NCBI RefSeq assembly: GCF_031143425.1
Contig: NC_090445.1
Span: forward strand, 1,574,526,049-1,574,590,048
Direction of reading: 5' to 3'
DNA from: Pleurodeles waltl
Lineage: Eukaryota > Chordata > Amphibia > Caudata > Salamandridae
DNA length: 64,000 bases
Positions 1-10,147 of the stretch are shown in pieces (position 1 is the first letter of the stretch; each line of letters starts with the position of its first letter). Below the pieces are notes generated by a model that saw only the letters and a list, made by a program, of their open reading frames with translations, made no database searches and had not been told where the DNA came from. The translations under genes were made by a program, and so were the position numbers.

Positions 1-144
1 CTAGAAGGTTATGTCCTGTACTCCTCCGGTGTTTCTCTGACTTGAGGGTACACCTAACATTTTGGCTGACAGATTCCATATAGAGAGCAGTGAAGCTGGA
101 ACGGGTCAATGATGTCTTGGTCAAGTCAAGTGTGGAACATGGTA

Positions 145-530
145 GTTAACTCAAGCCTCTTCTTGGTGCCCAAGCTCTGGTGGTTCGTTCTGCCACATTA
201 TAAATCTAATGGGTATGAATATCTTCAGGATTTTTTTAAATTTAAAATAACATCATAGCAGGAGATAATTTGTATGGTACCTCAAGGGGAATTTATGTCA
301 TCTCTAAACCCGTAGGATGTATCATTCCATATTCCAGTGGATCTGCACCATTACAAGTACCTTACTTTTGCCTTTCCTTCAGCACATTTTCAATTCCAAA
401 TCCTACTCTTTGGGTAGCGGTTGACTCTGAGGGTGTTTACAGTGATGCTGGACCATCTAGTAGGCATCCTCCACTTTTGGAGGATTGTGGTATGCCCATA
501 CCTTGAAAAACTGCTTTGTGCATTCTCCAT
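145..530 (+). pseudogene. DIRS-type reverse transcriptase remnant
   Basis: Reading across stops gives SSLFLVPK near 150, then SFHIPVDLHHYKYLTFAF near 320-375. FQFQILLFG follows near 388-415, then LRVFTVMLDHLVGIL and a degraded VCPYLEKLL near 490-515. These match, in order, the fingers FLVPK motif, the D.KDAYFHIPIHP..RKYLRF block, the FQF.VLPFGL block and the PYLDD catalytic block of DIRS-type reverse transcriptases. The catalytic aspartates are lost (LEK in place of LDD), and a stop replaces the L-K-D step before SFHIP. The remnant is inactive. Confidence 0.6.
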
Positions 531-1869
531 CTCTTCACTTGGCTCAGGCTAACACAACTCAGATTTGTTCAGTGTGGTGGTCCTTCAGCTGGATTCTGAA
601 TATGATCACATCTCATTGATCCCTTGATAAAGGAAGGAATTTATTAGTGCCCTGTTTGATATCTATTTGGGTCATTGCTTCTCCCTCCTGCAGCAAGACT
701 GCATTTTTATCTAAATGCTCCAATTAGGAAAGTAGCTTTCACGGGTCTGTGGTGTGTTTCCAAGGGGCGTAGCTGTTTTTACACAGATAGTGGCTTAGAC
801 TACTCTTCATCAGAAACCCTTTATTCAGCGTGTTTTGATTTACTGGGACCCCAATTCCTGGTGTTACAACTTTCTCATTCTTGTCTTAGCTTCTTTAAGG
901 GTGTCTTTCTCTGATGGATTATGGTAAACAAAAATTGTTGGAGGAAGGGAGGTAGGGGTTTAGCTTCTTCGTACAGTGTCAATAGTGCTGACAAAACATA
1001 TGGCTGCTGAGTAACCACATTGAGGTCCTGGGGGCACCAGGTCTTCTTCCCTGGCTCTATTTGGCTTGCACTTTGCTGTGATGGCTGGACGCACCTCTAC
1101 ATTCGATTGAGGCTTCATGACTCCTGGAATCGGAGAATACTAAGGCCGATACTAATACTTTTGCTTTTATCATTGATGAACTTCTCTATCTGACCCAAGG
1201 TTTTCAAGGACATGAGACAGTTGGAGGTTCCATGGATGGACATGCTTACCTTTCACCATGTCACTGCTGATGATGTTTTGCTCAATGCCGAAGGGCAAGT
1301 GCTCTAAAGAAAGGACTTTTTGTGATTAATTTGGCCATGGGGTTATTTATAGTGCTTTAAATGGGCCGATGCTGTCAGGTATTAAAGACCTGCACTTCTT
1401 GATTTTTAAAGGGGATGTGCCAACACTTTAAAGTGGGTTGCAATACTTTTAATGGGAGAGAACCTCAACTTCCCAGTAGTGAACGGGTATTCTGAAAGCG
1501 TGAGTAGCTGCACTTTTATTTTTCCATGTCAAGCACTGAAACTATGCCTTCTCTTGTTCCCTTCTCAGTCCCAGAGTACTCCCTTGGATCTGGGTGATGG
1601 GTAACCTGGGATTCTGATGGTTCCTATTAGCCTTGCCGGCCTTTGTTCCCTCTCCTTCTGATCATGACTGTGTAAACATAATGGTGGCTTTCTTTATGCT
1701 CTTCCACTGTTTGGTGGCTGATGATTTCCACTTTTGTTTTTCCAGGTGAAGGATGTCAGGCCAATGGCTGAACCTGTTGGGTTCCTGCATTTGGAATGTC
1801 CTAGGAAGTTGCTTGGGCCTTATAGGTATCTAGACATCCGACTATCATAGGGGCATTTTGTGCATGGTG

Positions 1870-2700
1870 TGACCTTCAGGCTTCCAACCCGTCACTTTGA
1901 CTCTTTGCATATTTTAGATTTTATGCATGGTGGGTTTGAGCTGGCACTTGCCCCTTTCTATTTGCATAACCAACCGGCCTGTAAGCAAGTGTTCAGGGAA
2001 CCCTGGTGATACTGGTATTAATCAAGGTGTACGCTACTCACCTTCTTTGGGATTTTCAGCCAGCCTACCCTAAGATTTGTCTTTGATGCTTTCCAGGGAC
2101 CCTCAAGGGTTGATGGATACTATATTTGAAACATTTGAAGGCGGCTTTTCCACTGGCCGTTAATTCGGCAAGGTGTTTGGTGATGTTAAGGGCTCTGCTC
2201 TATACAGAACCCTATTTCATGTTCCTTCTGTAGGAGTTATTTTTGTATCACTCTCCTATCTTCAAATAGAGGTATTGACCCATTCCACCTTACTCATGGC
2301 ATTGTCCTCTCCAGTATGAATCCTGATGCTTCTGGTCGGTCTGAGGTGAATTTCCAATCAATCTCTAGATGTTGGAAGGGCAGTGTGACCAAGGAGATCC
2401 ACAAGATGGACACTCTATTTGTTTACAGCGGGCAAGGCCAAATTTGAAGTAAACTTTCTGTTCCTACTGTCAATGGCTATATTAATCTGACTGTTATTTT
2501 ACCCTGTGCAGGTTTGTGTGCTTCCCATACCACTTGTTTTGTAGAGGGGGATGGCTGCCCAAAGTGTCAACGTATCACCATGTCCAATACTTGCAAGACT
2601 ACAACTTGGGCTCCCCCGAATACTTTTGCATCAGACTATAATTTGGGGGTGTCTGAGTCTTTTTTTTGGACCTGCTGTGCTTATTGTGACTTCCTCTCCA
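1870..2700 (+). pseudogene. DIRS-type tyrosine recombinase remnant
   Basis: Three blocks of a DIRS recombinase can be read in shifting frames. LDFMHGGFELALAP near 1915-1960 resembles the core-binding helix LDFLQ.GLD.GLSPSTL. AFPLAVNSARCL near 2140-2180 matches the catalytic-arginine box (A.TSARR). ICK.TTW..PNTF..HY is matched by NTCKTTTWAPPNTFASDY at about 2585-2640, whose final Y would be the nucleophilic tyrosine. The family's role is to integrate the circular cDNA by site-specific recombination. The arginine box and surrounding frame are mutated, so this copy is dead. Confidence 0.62.
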
Positions 2701-2898
2701 TTGTTAGATCGAGCGTTAGCGTTCAACCTGGTGTATATTTTTAGTATACTTATACTGTGGGTTAAAGCAATTTCATTTGTCGGTTGCCCTGCCCTTTAAA
2801 AATTATTGCTTGCTAGTGGTTAGTTCTGCCTTTTTCTCCCTCCTTTTTCTGTTTCAGAGTAGTGACCTAGTACTGTACCTTTCCACTTTGGTTTCTAT

Positions 2899-3180
2899 GG
2901 GGGTCATTACAACCCTGGCGGACGGTGTTAAAGCTGCGGAAATACCGCAAACATGCCGGCGGACAAAAAAAGGGAATTACGACCCTGGCGGAAACCGCCA
3001 ACTAAGACAGCCACTTTAACACACCGGCCGCCACGGCGGTACAGACAAACAGCGTGGCGGTCACCGCCAAGAGACAGGCGGAAGACAATGTACCGCCCAC
3101 ACTATCACAACACACCAATCCGCCACCTTTTCCGGGGCGGATTCACCGTGGATAAAAACACGGCGGAAACAGCTTTTGCT
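2899..3180 (+). repeat. Harbinger left terminal and subterminal repeat
   Basis: The TIR starts GGGGGTCATTACAACCCTGG. A second copy of the CATTACAACCCTGGCGG motif occurs at about 2975-2992 as AATTACGACCCTGGCGG. Further GGCGG/CCGCC motifs continue to about 3170. Clustered subterminal motifs of this kind are where transposase or the Myb-like partner binds in Harbinger elements; binding here is inferred. Confidence 0.75.
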
Positions 3181-3780
3181 ATGGGAAAACGCTCACCTCA
3201 ACACATCCCACGAGGAACGAGGACACCATGGAGCCGGAACTACAAATACTCCCTGCCCTTGCATTCCTGCTCATCTACGACCAACAGCGACGTAGGCGCA
3301 GAACATACCGGTGAGTACAGCACCTACGACAGGGGGGAGGCAAAAGTTACGGGGACACCCACCAAACACCCCCACCCTCACATATTACAACATACACACC
3401 AATGCATTCACAAAAATCACAGTAACAACCCACAATCCCCCCGGAAGAATGCAAAGACAAAGCGAATAGCGGTTAAACTTTGTATTTTGCCAATATACTA
3501 CTCATTAAAAAATATACGGATATATATATCACAAAATCTGTCAAAAATAAATGTACAATACAAGAAGTAGTGCAGATATGTACACAACAATGTCCGTGCA
3601 CCAACAGTCCAAAAATGCATGGGCGACGCCCACAATAGATACTTGACCAAAATCCGAGAGAACACTGCCGGGGCATCAGATAGAAACAATACAGGCACCT
3701 CAGGGGGAAGGGAAGGGGGGGCACCTCAGCCAGATGAATGCGAAGCCAGATCCACAACGGGGCTCCATGCCCATTGATGT

Positions 3781-4125
3781 ATCCTGGGGAGTGCAAAGCC
3801 ACAGTCCCCCAGTCACTTCAGTGGGTGGGTTGCCCACTGTGCCATCCTGGAGAGTGCTAAGCCACAGTCTCTCAAGTCTAACAAGTGGGTGGCTTGCCCA
3901 CTGTTACATCCTGGGGAGTGCAAAGCCACAGTCTCTCAAGTCACTTCAGTGGGTGGGTTGCCCACTGTGCCATCCTGGGGAGTGCAAAGCCACAGTCTCA
4001 CAAGTCTCTACAGTGGGTGGCTTGCCCACTGTTACATCCTGGGGAGTGCAAAGCCACAGTCTCTCAAGTCTCTACAGTGGGTGGCTTGCCCACTGTGCCA
4101 TCCTGGGGAGTGCAAACACACATCT
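3781..4125. repeat. Minisatellite 1 (about 64-bp unit)
   Basis: ATCCTGGGGAGTGC recurs at 3781, 3844, 3908, 3972, 4036 and 4100, a 63-64 bp period of about 5.5 copies. The unit contains GTGGGTGGCTTGCCCACTGT, which is itself a small inverted repeat (GTGGG/CCCAC). Open frames crossing it are by-products of the repeat and are not annotated as genes. Confidence 0.85.
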
Positions 4126-4269
4126 TCGCAAGTAGATGCAGTTCTCTACTGGTACTGGGTGGGACTGGTGCCCAGACTGGATGAGTCTCCCCGTGAAAGT
4201 ACATGTCCTGTCACAGTCCCAGCTGCACATGGGAGAACGATGCCTGATGTGCCGGACTATTCATACCCA

Positions 4270-4698
4270 CGCGGTCTTTGCCCTGTTCAGCGGTGCTTTG
4301 CCATGGCAGTCTTTGCCCTGTTCAGCGGTCTGCACCATGGCGGTCTTTGCCCTGTTCAGCGGTCTTCAACATGGCGGTCTTGGCCTTGTTCAGCGGTGCT
4401 TTGCCATGGCAGTCTTTGCCCTGTTCAGCGGTCTTCGCCATAGCGGTCTTTGCCCTGTTCAGCGGTCTTCACAATGGAGGTCTTGGCCTGGTTCAGCGGT
4501 GCTTTGCCATGGCAGTCTTTGCCCTGTTCAGCGGTCTTCACCATGGCGGTCTTTGCCCTGTTCAGCGGTCTTCACCATGGCGGTCTTTGCCCTGTTCAGC
4601 GGTCTTCACCATGGCGGTCTTGGCCTTGTTCAGCGCTGCTTTGCCATGGCTGGCTATGGACTCTTCAGCGGTGCTTTGCCATGGCGGTTCTGGTACGG
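4270..4698. repeat. Minisatellite 2 (34-35 bp unit)
   Basis: About a dozen copies of a unit built around GTCTTTGCCCTGTTCAGCGG followed by TCTTCACCATGGCG or TGCTTTGCCATGGCA. The two variants alternate irregularly. The period is not a multiple of three, so the array is unlikely to be coding. Confidence 0.85.
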
Positions 4699-4704
4699 AT
4701 ATTG

Positions 4705-4950
4705 GTGTGTGGCATGACGAACTCCACACTGGACATTGGTGTGTGGCATGACGAACTCCACACTGGACATTGGTGTGTGGCATGATGAACTCCACACTGG
4801 ACATTGGTATGTGGCATGACGAACTCCACACTGGACATTGGTGTGTGGCATGACGAACTCTACACTGGACGTTGGTGTGTGGCATGACGAACTCCACACT
4901 GGACATTGGTGTGTGGCATGATGAACTCCACACTGGACGTTGGGTTGTGG
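4705..4950. repeat. Minisatellite 3 (34-bp unit)
   Basis: About seven near-identical copies of a 34-bp unit containing GTGTGTGGCATGACGAACTC and CACACTGGACATTG. Copies differ by single substitutions (for example ATG for ACG), so the array is young or homogenised. It starts immediately after minisatellite 2. Confidence 0.85.
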
Positions 4951-4962
4951 CATGACGTTCCA

Positions 4963-6698
4963 TCATTGCCCAGCAGGGCTGTGGGATTCTGGACCCTCAT
5001 GGGCTGTGACTCCGGCGGTGGTCTCCTGACCAGTAACGATACTTGGGCCCTCCTGGGATATGACTCTGGCGGTGGTCTCCTGACCAGTAACGATACTTGA
5101 GCCCTCCTGGGCTGTGACTCCGGCGGTGGTGGTGGTCTCCTGACCAGTAACGATACTTGGGCCCTCCTGGGCTATGACTCTGGCAGTGGTCTCCTGACCA
5201 GTTACGATACTTGAGCCCTCCTGGGCTGTGACTCCGGCGGTGGCGGTGGTCTCCTGACCAGTAACAATACTTGGGCCCTCCTGGGCTATGACTCTGGCGG
5301 TGGTCTCCTGACCAGTTACAATACTTGAGCCCTCCTGGGCTATGACTCTGGCGGTGGTCTCCTGACCAGTTACGATACTTGAGCCCTCCTGGGCTGTGAC
5401 CCCGGTGGTGGCGGTGGTCTCCTGACCAGTAATGATACTTGGGCCCTCCTGGGCTATGACTCTGGCGGTGGTCTCCTGACCAGTTACGATACTTGAGCCC
5501 TCCTGGGCTGTGACTCCGGCGGTGGCGGTGGTCTCTTGACCAGTACCGATACTTGGGCCCTCCTTGGCTATGACTCTGGTGGTGGTCTCTTGACCAGTAA
5601 CGATACTTGGGCCCTCCTGGGCTATGACTCTGGCGGTGGTCTCTGGACCAGTGACGACGGTGCTGGCGGTTGTGTCTGGACCGCTGGAAATGATGGCGCA
5701 CTTCTCCGCCGTGACACTCACAACAGGTTGGGGAGACTTCCTCAGGACCTTCCCCACCTTCTTTTGAGTTACAGATGACTCACCGATCGCCTTGGATCCC
5801 ATTTCACTGTTTGTCCCACCAGGAGTCTTGACACGGTCCCGTCGTCCACTCTCCAATTTCGGAGCCTTTACAGGGGGTGGGCTGACAGTGCCTTGGCTCC
5901 GGGTCCTACTGCCTGCCCTGGTGGACGGGGCACTCCAAAAACCTGGTACACGCACCACTGGTACTGGAGGCTTTTTGGCTGAGGCGCTACGACGGGACTG
6001 ATGAATTGGAGGGGGGGGGTGGGGACAAAAAGGTCAATTTGACATAGGGACAGTTTCTGACGTACACTGGGATGGGTAGCGGGAGGGGCTCTGGGAGTGG
6101 AGGAAGAGGAGGTGGTTGTAGGAGGTGTCACTTTAGCTGTTTTGGGTGCAGGTGCAGGTACTGGAGGCTGTCGTGAGGTGGATGGATGTTGGGTGAGTGA
6201 TTGCCGGCGTTTGTGTACTTCGGGAGGGGGCGTCACAGACACACTGGGAGAGGACACAGGGGACGTGTATTTGGCAGTGGAGGTGGTGAGTGCAGGTGAG
6301 CGGCTTGTGGTGCTGGGTGTCCTGGTGCGAGTCCTAGTGCCTGTAGATGTGGTGCATGCAGGTGTGTGTGTAGACGAGACTGGGAGGGAGGAGGGAGAAG
6401 AGGAGGAGGGGGACACAGTGGAGACAGTGGATGTTGCTGTGTCTGTATGGGTCTGATGCTTGTGTGAGTGCCTGTGGTGTGTGTGGTGCCTATGTTTGCT
6501 TGAGCTACTTGTGTGTGTTGACTTGTGTGCATGCTGGTCTGTAGGTGTGCTTGGGATGGGCTGGGGTACAGGGGATTGGGTCTGGGTGGAGGAAGTTGGA
6601 GGGGGGAGGCTGGACACAGAGACAATGTGCTGAGGCCAGAGATTGCAGGGTTCGCTGAAGGACAGCCTGACCAGAATGAATGCCTTCCAGGAATGCAT
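4963..6698 (-). pseudogene. Long low-complexity and repeat tail of the first Myb-like gene
   Basis: After the last Myb-gene exon the minus strand keeps a coding look for another 1.7 kb. One frame (6698 to 5868) is rich in Ser, Thr, Pro and His, with stretches such as TSSSSKHRHHTHHRHSHKHQ. The next frame runs from about 6015 to a TGA at 4963. It begins near QSRRSASAKKPP and VKAPKLESGRRDRVKTPGG and ends in the coding minisatellite. The outer frame equals that of the exon 7151-6505. Two compensating indels, one near 6600-6640 and one at the G-run 6011-6019, would explain the switch. I infer the intact relative encodes one long protein; this copy would stop early at 6505. The alternative is unrelated open frames in low-complexity DNA. 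Confidence 0.5.
4990..5690 (-). repeat. Minisatellite 4, coding repeat of the first Myb-like gene
   Basis: About twelve units of 54 or 60-63 bp built on GGTCTCCTGACCAGTAACGA and CTTGGGCCCTCCTGGGCT. All unit lengths are multiples of three. Read on the minus strand they keep one open frame giving peptide repeats such as SIVTGQETTARVIAQEGP and a longer variant with TAGVTAQEGS. The preserved frame suggests the array was translated. Confidence 0.8.
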
Positions 6699-8113
6699 TA
6701 CCGTGTTTCAACTCTCGTTCTACACCCTGGATGGCATTCACAATGGTAGACTGCCCAACAGTGAGTGACCTGAGGAGGTCAATGGCCTCCTCACTGAGGG
6801 CAGCAGGGGTGACTGGGGCAGGGCCTGAGGTGCCCGGGGCGAAGGTGATGCCCAACCTCCTGGGTGAGCGGGCACGGGGCGAACGCTGAGGGGCTGCTGG
6901 GAGGGCGGTGCTGGTAGGGGAGGTGGCAGCTGTACCTGTAGAAGTGGGGCGCACAGATGGTGCCGCCACCACAGGGGAGCTCCCATCGGCGGACGAGTCC
7001 GTGTCGCTGTTTGGTGATCCTGTGGCCGACGTGAAGCTCCCCTCGCCCTCCGTCCCACTGGTGAATTCAGAGTCTGTGGTGTGGCCCTCCATGGCCATGT
7101 GGGATGCAGCTCCCTCGTGCTCTGGTGCCACTGTACCTCCGCCTGTTGATGCTGATGTACAGAAGGACAGGGAGAGCAGAAAAAGGGTGGAGACAGAAGA
7201 AAGAGAGTTTTAGTGCATGGCATACCGCTACCGTTGGCGGACAAGACAAACGCAGCAGCCCCCTGCATTACGCCGTGCTCCTGCCCTCTGCACATGCAAT
7301 TTCTGGGATATGGCCTACATGGCAATGGTAGAAATCTGCCCACATGGATGGCAAAGGGGCAACTATACATCAATTTGCATTTTTTTTGAGCTGGGGTAGA
7401 GTGCCACATGGCCTACATAATGGAGGGGCCTTGCCTACCTAACTCGTCCAGGCCTAGGGACACCCACAGCTCACCACCCCCACCCAGACAGCTCCACTGC
7501 ACGCAAAGTCCATAGGATGAGGTTGTACTCACCCCCTTGTGTCTGCTGTGATGTCCTTAAGCGCCCATCCAACTCCGGGTAGGCCACCGCCAGGATCCGG
7601 AACATCAGGGGGGTCATGGTGCGACGGGCACCCCTCCCACGTTGGGAGGCCATCCCCAGCTGAGCCTCCGCCGTCTTCTTGCTGCAGCGGCGAATGTCAT
7701 CCCATCTCTTCCGGCAGTGGGTGCCCCATCTCTGGTGGGCCCCCAGGGTCCGGACTTCCTTGGCGATGGCATGCCAAATGTCCCTCTTCTGGTGGGTGCT
7801 GACCTACATGACATGCACAAGGAAAGAGGAACAGTCATTACCTACAGCACCGTCATTGTAATTGGCACCCTCCCAACTCTGTCCCTGTGGCCCATTCATC
7901 CCCATGCATGACTGTTCTATGTACTCTGCCCCCTTCCCTCATCCACTCAGCCCTGTCCACCCAGGCCTAGCCCCTACAATGTGCTCCCTGTGTACTAACC
8001 TGTTGGTCTGGAGGACCGTAGAGTAGCGTATACTGGGGGAGGACCCCATCCACAAGTTTCTCCAACTCCTGTGCAGTGAAGGCAGGGGCCCTATCCCCAG
8101 ACGCAGCAGCCAT
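6505..8113 (-). CDS. Myb/SANT-like Harbinger accessory protein 1 (three exons)
   Basis: Exon 1 is 8113-8000, exon 2 is 7803-7533 and exon 3 is 7151-6505, with GT-AG introns of 196 and 381 bp. The start is MAAASGDRAPAFTAQELEKL. The first intron splits the Myb-like trihelix after LLYGPPDQQ. Exon 2 continues with DIWHAIAKEVRTLG and HCRKRWDDIRRCSKKTAEAQ, whose spaced tryptophans and basic helix are typical of the NAIF1/Myb_DNA-bind family. Exon 3 has a Ser/Thr/Pro/Ala-rich linker and a predicted helical C-terminus (SEEAIDLLRSLTVGQSTIV onward). In Harbinger elements such proteins bind transposon ends and bring the transposase into the nucleus. The spliced length is 343 aa as read, but a longer tail is likely (see 4963-6698). 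The gene is divergent from the transposase. In-frame alternative acceptors exist upstream of exon 3. Confidence 0.7.
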
Positions 8114-8587
8114 CGTCGCTTCCAGACCGAGGTCACAGCAGCACTAGCAGTGTAGGTCCTCTCCTGTCGAAGGTCAGGTATCTAGTGATTGAAGAGATAG
8201 AAAATGGTGGTGATGTCCGCGGCGGTGACGTCCGCGGCGGTGCGCATCATCACCGCCAGCGCACCTTTTCATTGGCTTCTGGGACCCATAGGGTCCAATG
8301 CTAACCAATGCAGCATTGCGCCGCGTTCTACGACCTCCTACCGCGACGTTGTCCAACGCCAGCGCAGTTACCCCACAATTCCATTGTCCCAGTTTAGCGG
8401 TCAGGCAGCCGCCATTTCAGGGGCCCACATGGCTTCAATTACTACTGCGTCACACATACTGAGGCCTACACTCAAAACCTTTCACGGATGGGTTAATTGT
8501 CTGGTGTAGTCTTGTGTGTGACTGTGGGTACATACCTGGAGGAATGCTGACAGTTTTTTCGCTGTTGCCCTTCTTAGGCACCGTCAG
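8114..8587. promoter_or_regulatory. Shared upstream region between divergent Myb-like gene 1 and transposase
   Basis: This 474-bp gap separates the start of the minus-strand Myb-like gene from the plus-strand transposase, so it probably holds promoters for both. It has a direct repeat, GTGA(T/C)GTCCGCGGCG at 8210-8224 and 8225-8239, followed by CGCATCATCACCGCC. The second copy contains a CRE-like TGACGT core. A likely 3' splice site (CCCTTCTTAG, ending near 8578) precedes the transposase frame, so part of this region may be an intron of the transposase leader. No clear TATA box was seen. Confidence 0.45.
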
Positions 8588-9630
8588 TTGGGACATATTG
8601 GAAGATGGCGGAATCCGCCGGTGTACCGACCGCTGGTGGACCTGTTGACAATGGAAGAGCGACATGTCATCGTGACCTACCGGTTTGACCGTGCCACAAT
8701 CCGGGAACTATGTACCCAGTTGGAGCCAGACCTGATGTCACCAATCCGCCATCCGACTGGAATACCCCCTAACGTGCAGGTGCTGTCAGTGCTCCATTTC
8801 TTTGCAAGTGGGTCTTTTCAGACAACAGTGGCCATGGCATCAGGGATGTCCCAGCCTATGATTTCCAACGTGTTGTCCAGAGTGTTGTCTGCCCTGCTGA
8901 AACACGTAAGGAGATACATCATTTTCCCTGAAGTGGCGGATTTGCCTACAGTGAAAGGAGACTTCTATGCCCTTGGACATATCCCCAACGTCATAGGTGC
9001 CATTGATGGGACCCATGTAGCTCTGGTCCCCCCCGCAGGAATGAACAGGTGTACAGGAACAGGAAGAGTTATCATTCGATGAATGTCCAGATGGTCTGTT
9101 TGGCAGACCAGTACATCTCGCAGGTAAATGCAATGTTCCCTGGCTCAGTGCATGACGCCTACATCCTGCGGAATAGCAGCATCCCTGATATGATGGGTGA
9201 ACTCCAGAGGCACCGTGTATGGCTATTGGGGGACTCTGGTTACCCCAACCTGTCCTGGCTACTGACCCCAGTGAGGAATCCCAGGACCAGGGCAGAGGAA
9301 CGCTACAATGAGGCCCAAGGGCGGACTATGAGGGTGATCGAGCGTACCTTCGGCCTCCTGAAGGCCAGGTTCAGGTGCCTCCATATGACAGGTGGGTCCC
9401 TATTCTACTCACCGAAGAAGGTGTGCGACATCATCATCGCCTGCTCCATGCTGCATAACTTGGCATTGCGACGCCAGGTGCCTTTTCTGCAGGAGGATGA
9501 TCCAGATGACAGTGTTGTTGCAGCGGGTGAGCCTGTGGAGCCTGTGGAGCCTGTGGACAGTGATGAGGAGGAAGCTGATGAAGATGAAAACGACAACAGG
9601 GAGTCAGTCATACAGCAATATTTTCAATGA
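8588..9630 (+). pseudogene. HARBI1-like DDE transposase, frameshifted
   Basis: This is the Harbinger nuclease that cuts and joins transposon ends. The N-terminal part carries VYRPLVDLLTMEERHVIVTYRFDRATI and an HTH-like stretch (TTVAMASGMSQPMISNVLSR). The DDE_Tnp_4 core follows: first Asp in AIDGTHVAL (GAT at 9005), second in FPGSVHDAYIL (GAC at 9154), and Glu in RVIERTFGLLKARFRCL (GAG at 9340). The C-terminus is acidic (DSDEEEADEDEND). The frame breaks at the C-run 9028-9034, which appears one base short, splitting the protein after ALVPP. The frame opens at a TTG (8588) with the first ATG at 8651, and a splice acceptor lies just upstream, so an earlier exon may supply the true start. All three catalytic residues remain. 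Confidence 0.88.
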
Positions 9631-10147
9631 GACACAGGTGAGTACAATTTCATGTTTCACATTATATTACATTTCACACGTCTACCTCTATCCTCTACTT
9701 ACATTTCACTCCCTATTTGGTAACTGAGTTGTCCCCTTCCATTTCAGTTTCAGTAACGTGGTAACCTACGTGTCAACAGCTTGCACCCTTGAAAGGCTTG
9801 TGATGTGTGACATTGGTATGTTGATCTTCCAATGGGTAACCTTTTTTAACACTGTAATTGACAATACAAAGTTCACAATCATTGACTGACTCCAATATTA
9901 TTGAGGTTTCAAGGGTGTTTATTGAAGTGCATAAAAATATAGGGGGGTTGTGAAATGGGGAGAGGTCATGGTGGAAGAATGTCCATGGCAGAGTCCTGTC
10001 TATTAGTCTCACAGGTGCATTGCACATCTGGCCATTGGAAGTGGAGCTGGGGCAGTTCCAATCTGGACAGGGTAACAAAGTGGGACAGTGGGGGGTCTTA
10101 TTTCCTGGCGGGGGTCTTGCCATCTTGCTCTGTCCTGTTCCTGAATC
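9631..10147. other. Convergent 3' region between transposase and second Myb-like gene
   Basis: Both genes end towards this gap, so it should hold two 3' UTRs. No further coding signal was recognised. AT-rich stretches near 9650-9720 and 9845-9945 could carry polyadenylation signals. AATAAA-type hexamers in both orientations are weak, so none is called. Confidence 0.4.

Larger units (their letters stand above)
1..2895 (+). mobile_element. Decayed DIRS-like retrotransposon
   Basis: No long reading frame survives, but two landmarks appear in the same order and strand. The first is a reverse transcriptase remnant at roughly 145-530. The second is a tyrosine recombinase remnant at roughly 1900-2680. 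DIRS elements are retrotransposons that use a tyrosine recombinase instead of an integrase, and the RT-then-recombinase order is diagnostic. Numerous stops and frame changes make this an old inactive copy. The left end lies outside the window. The right side is cut by the Harbinger insertion at 2899, and DNA after 12236 may be its continuation. The alternative is a Gypsy-type RT next to an unrelated fragment, but the recombinase motifs argue against that. Confidence 0.6.

Noticed and set aside
3734..4966. Several open frames of 99-193 codons on both strands
   Set aside because: They are by-products of minisatellites 1-3. The periods of 34, 35 and 64 bp are not multiples of three.
4700..5690. 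Regularly spaced repeats that might suggest a CRISPR array
   Set aside because: There are no unique spacers. The units are contiguous tandem repeats in a eukaryotic transposon.
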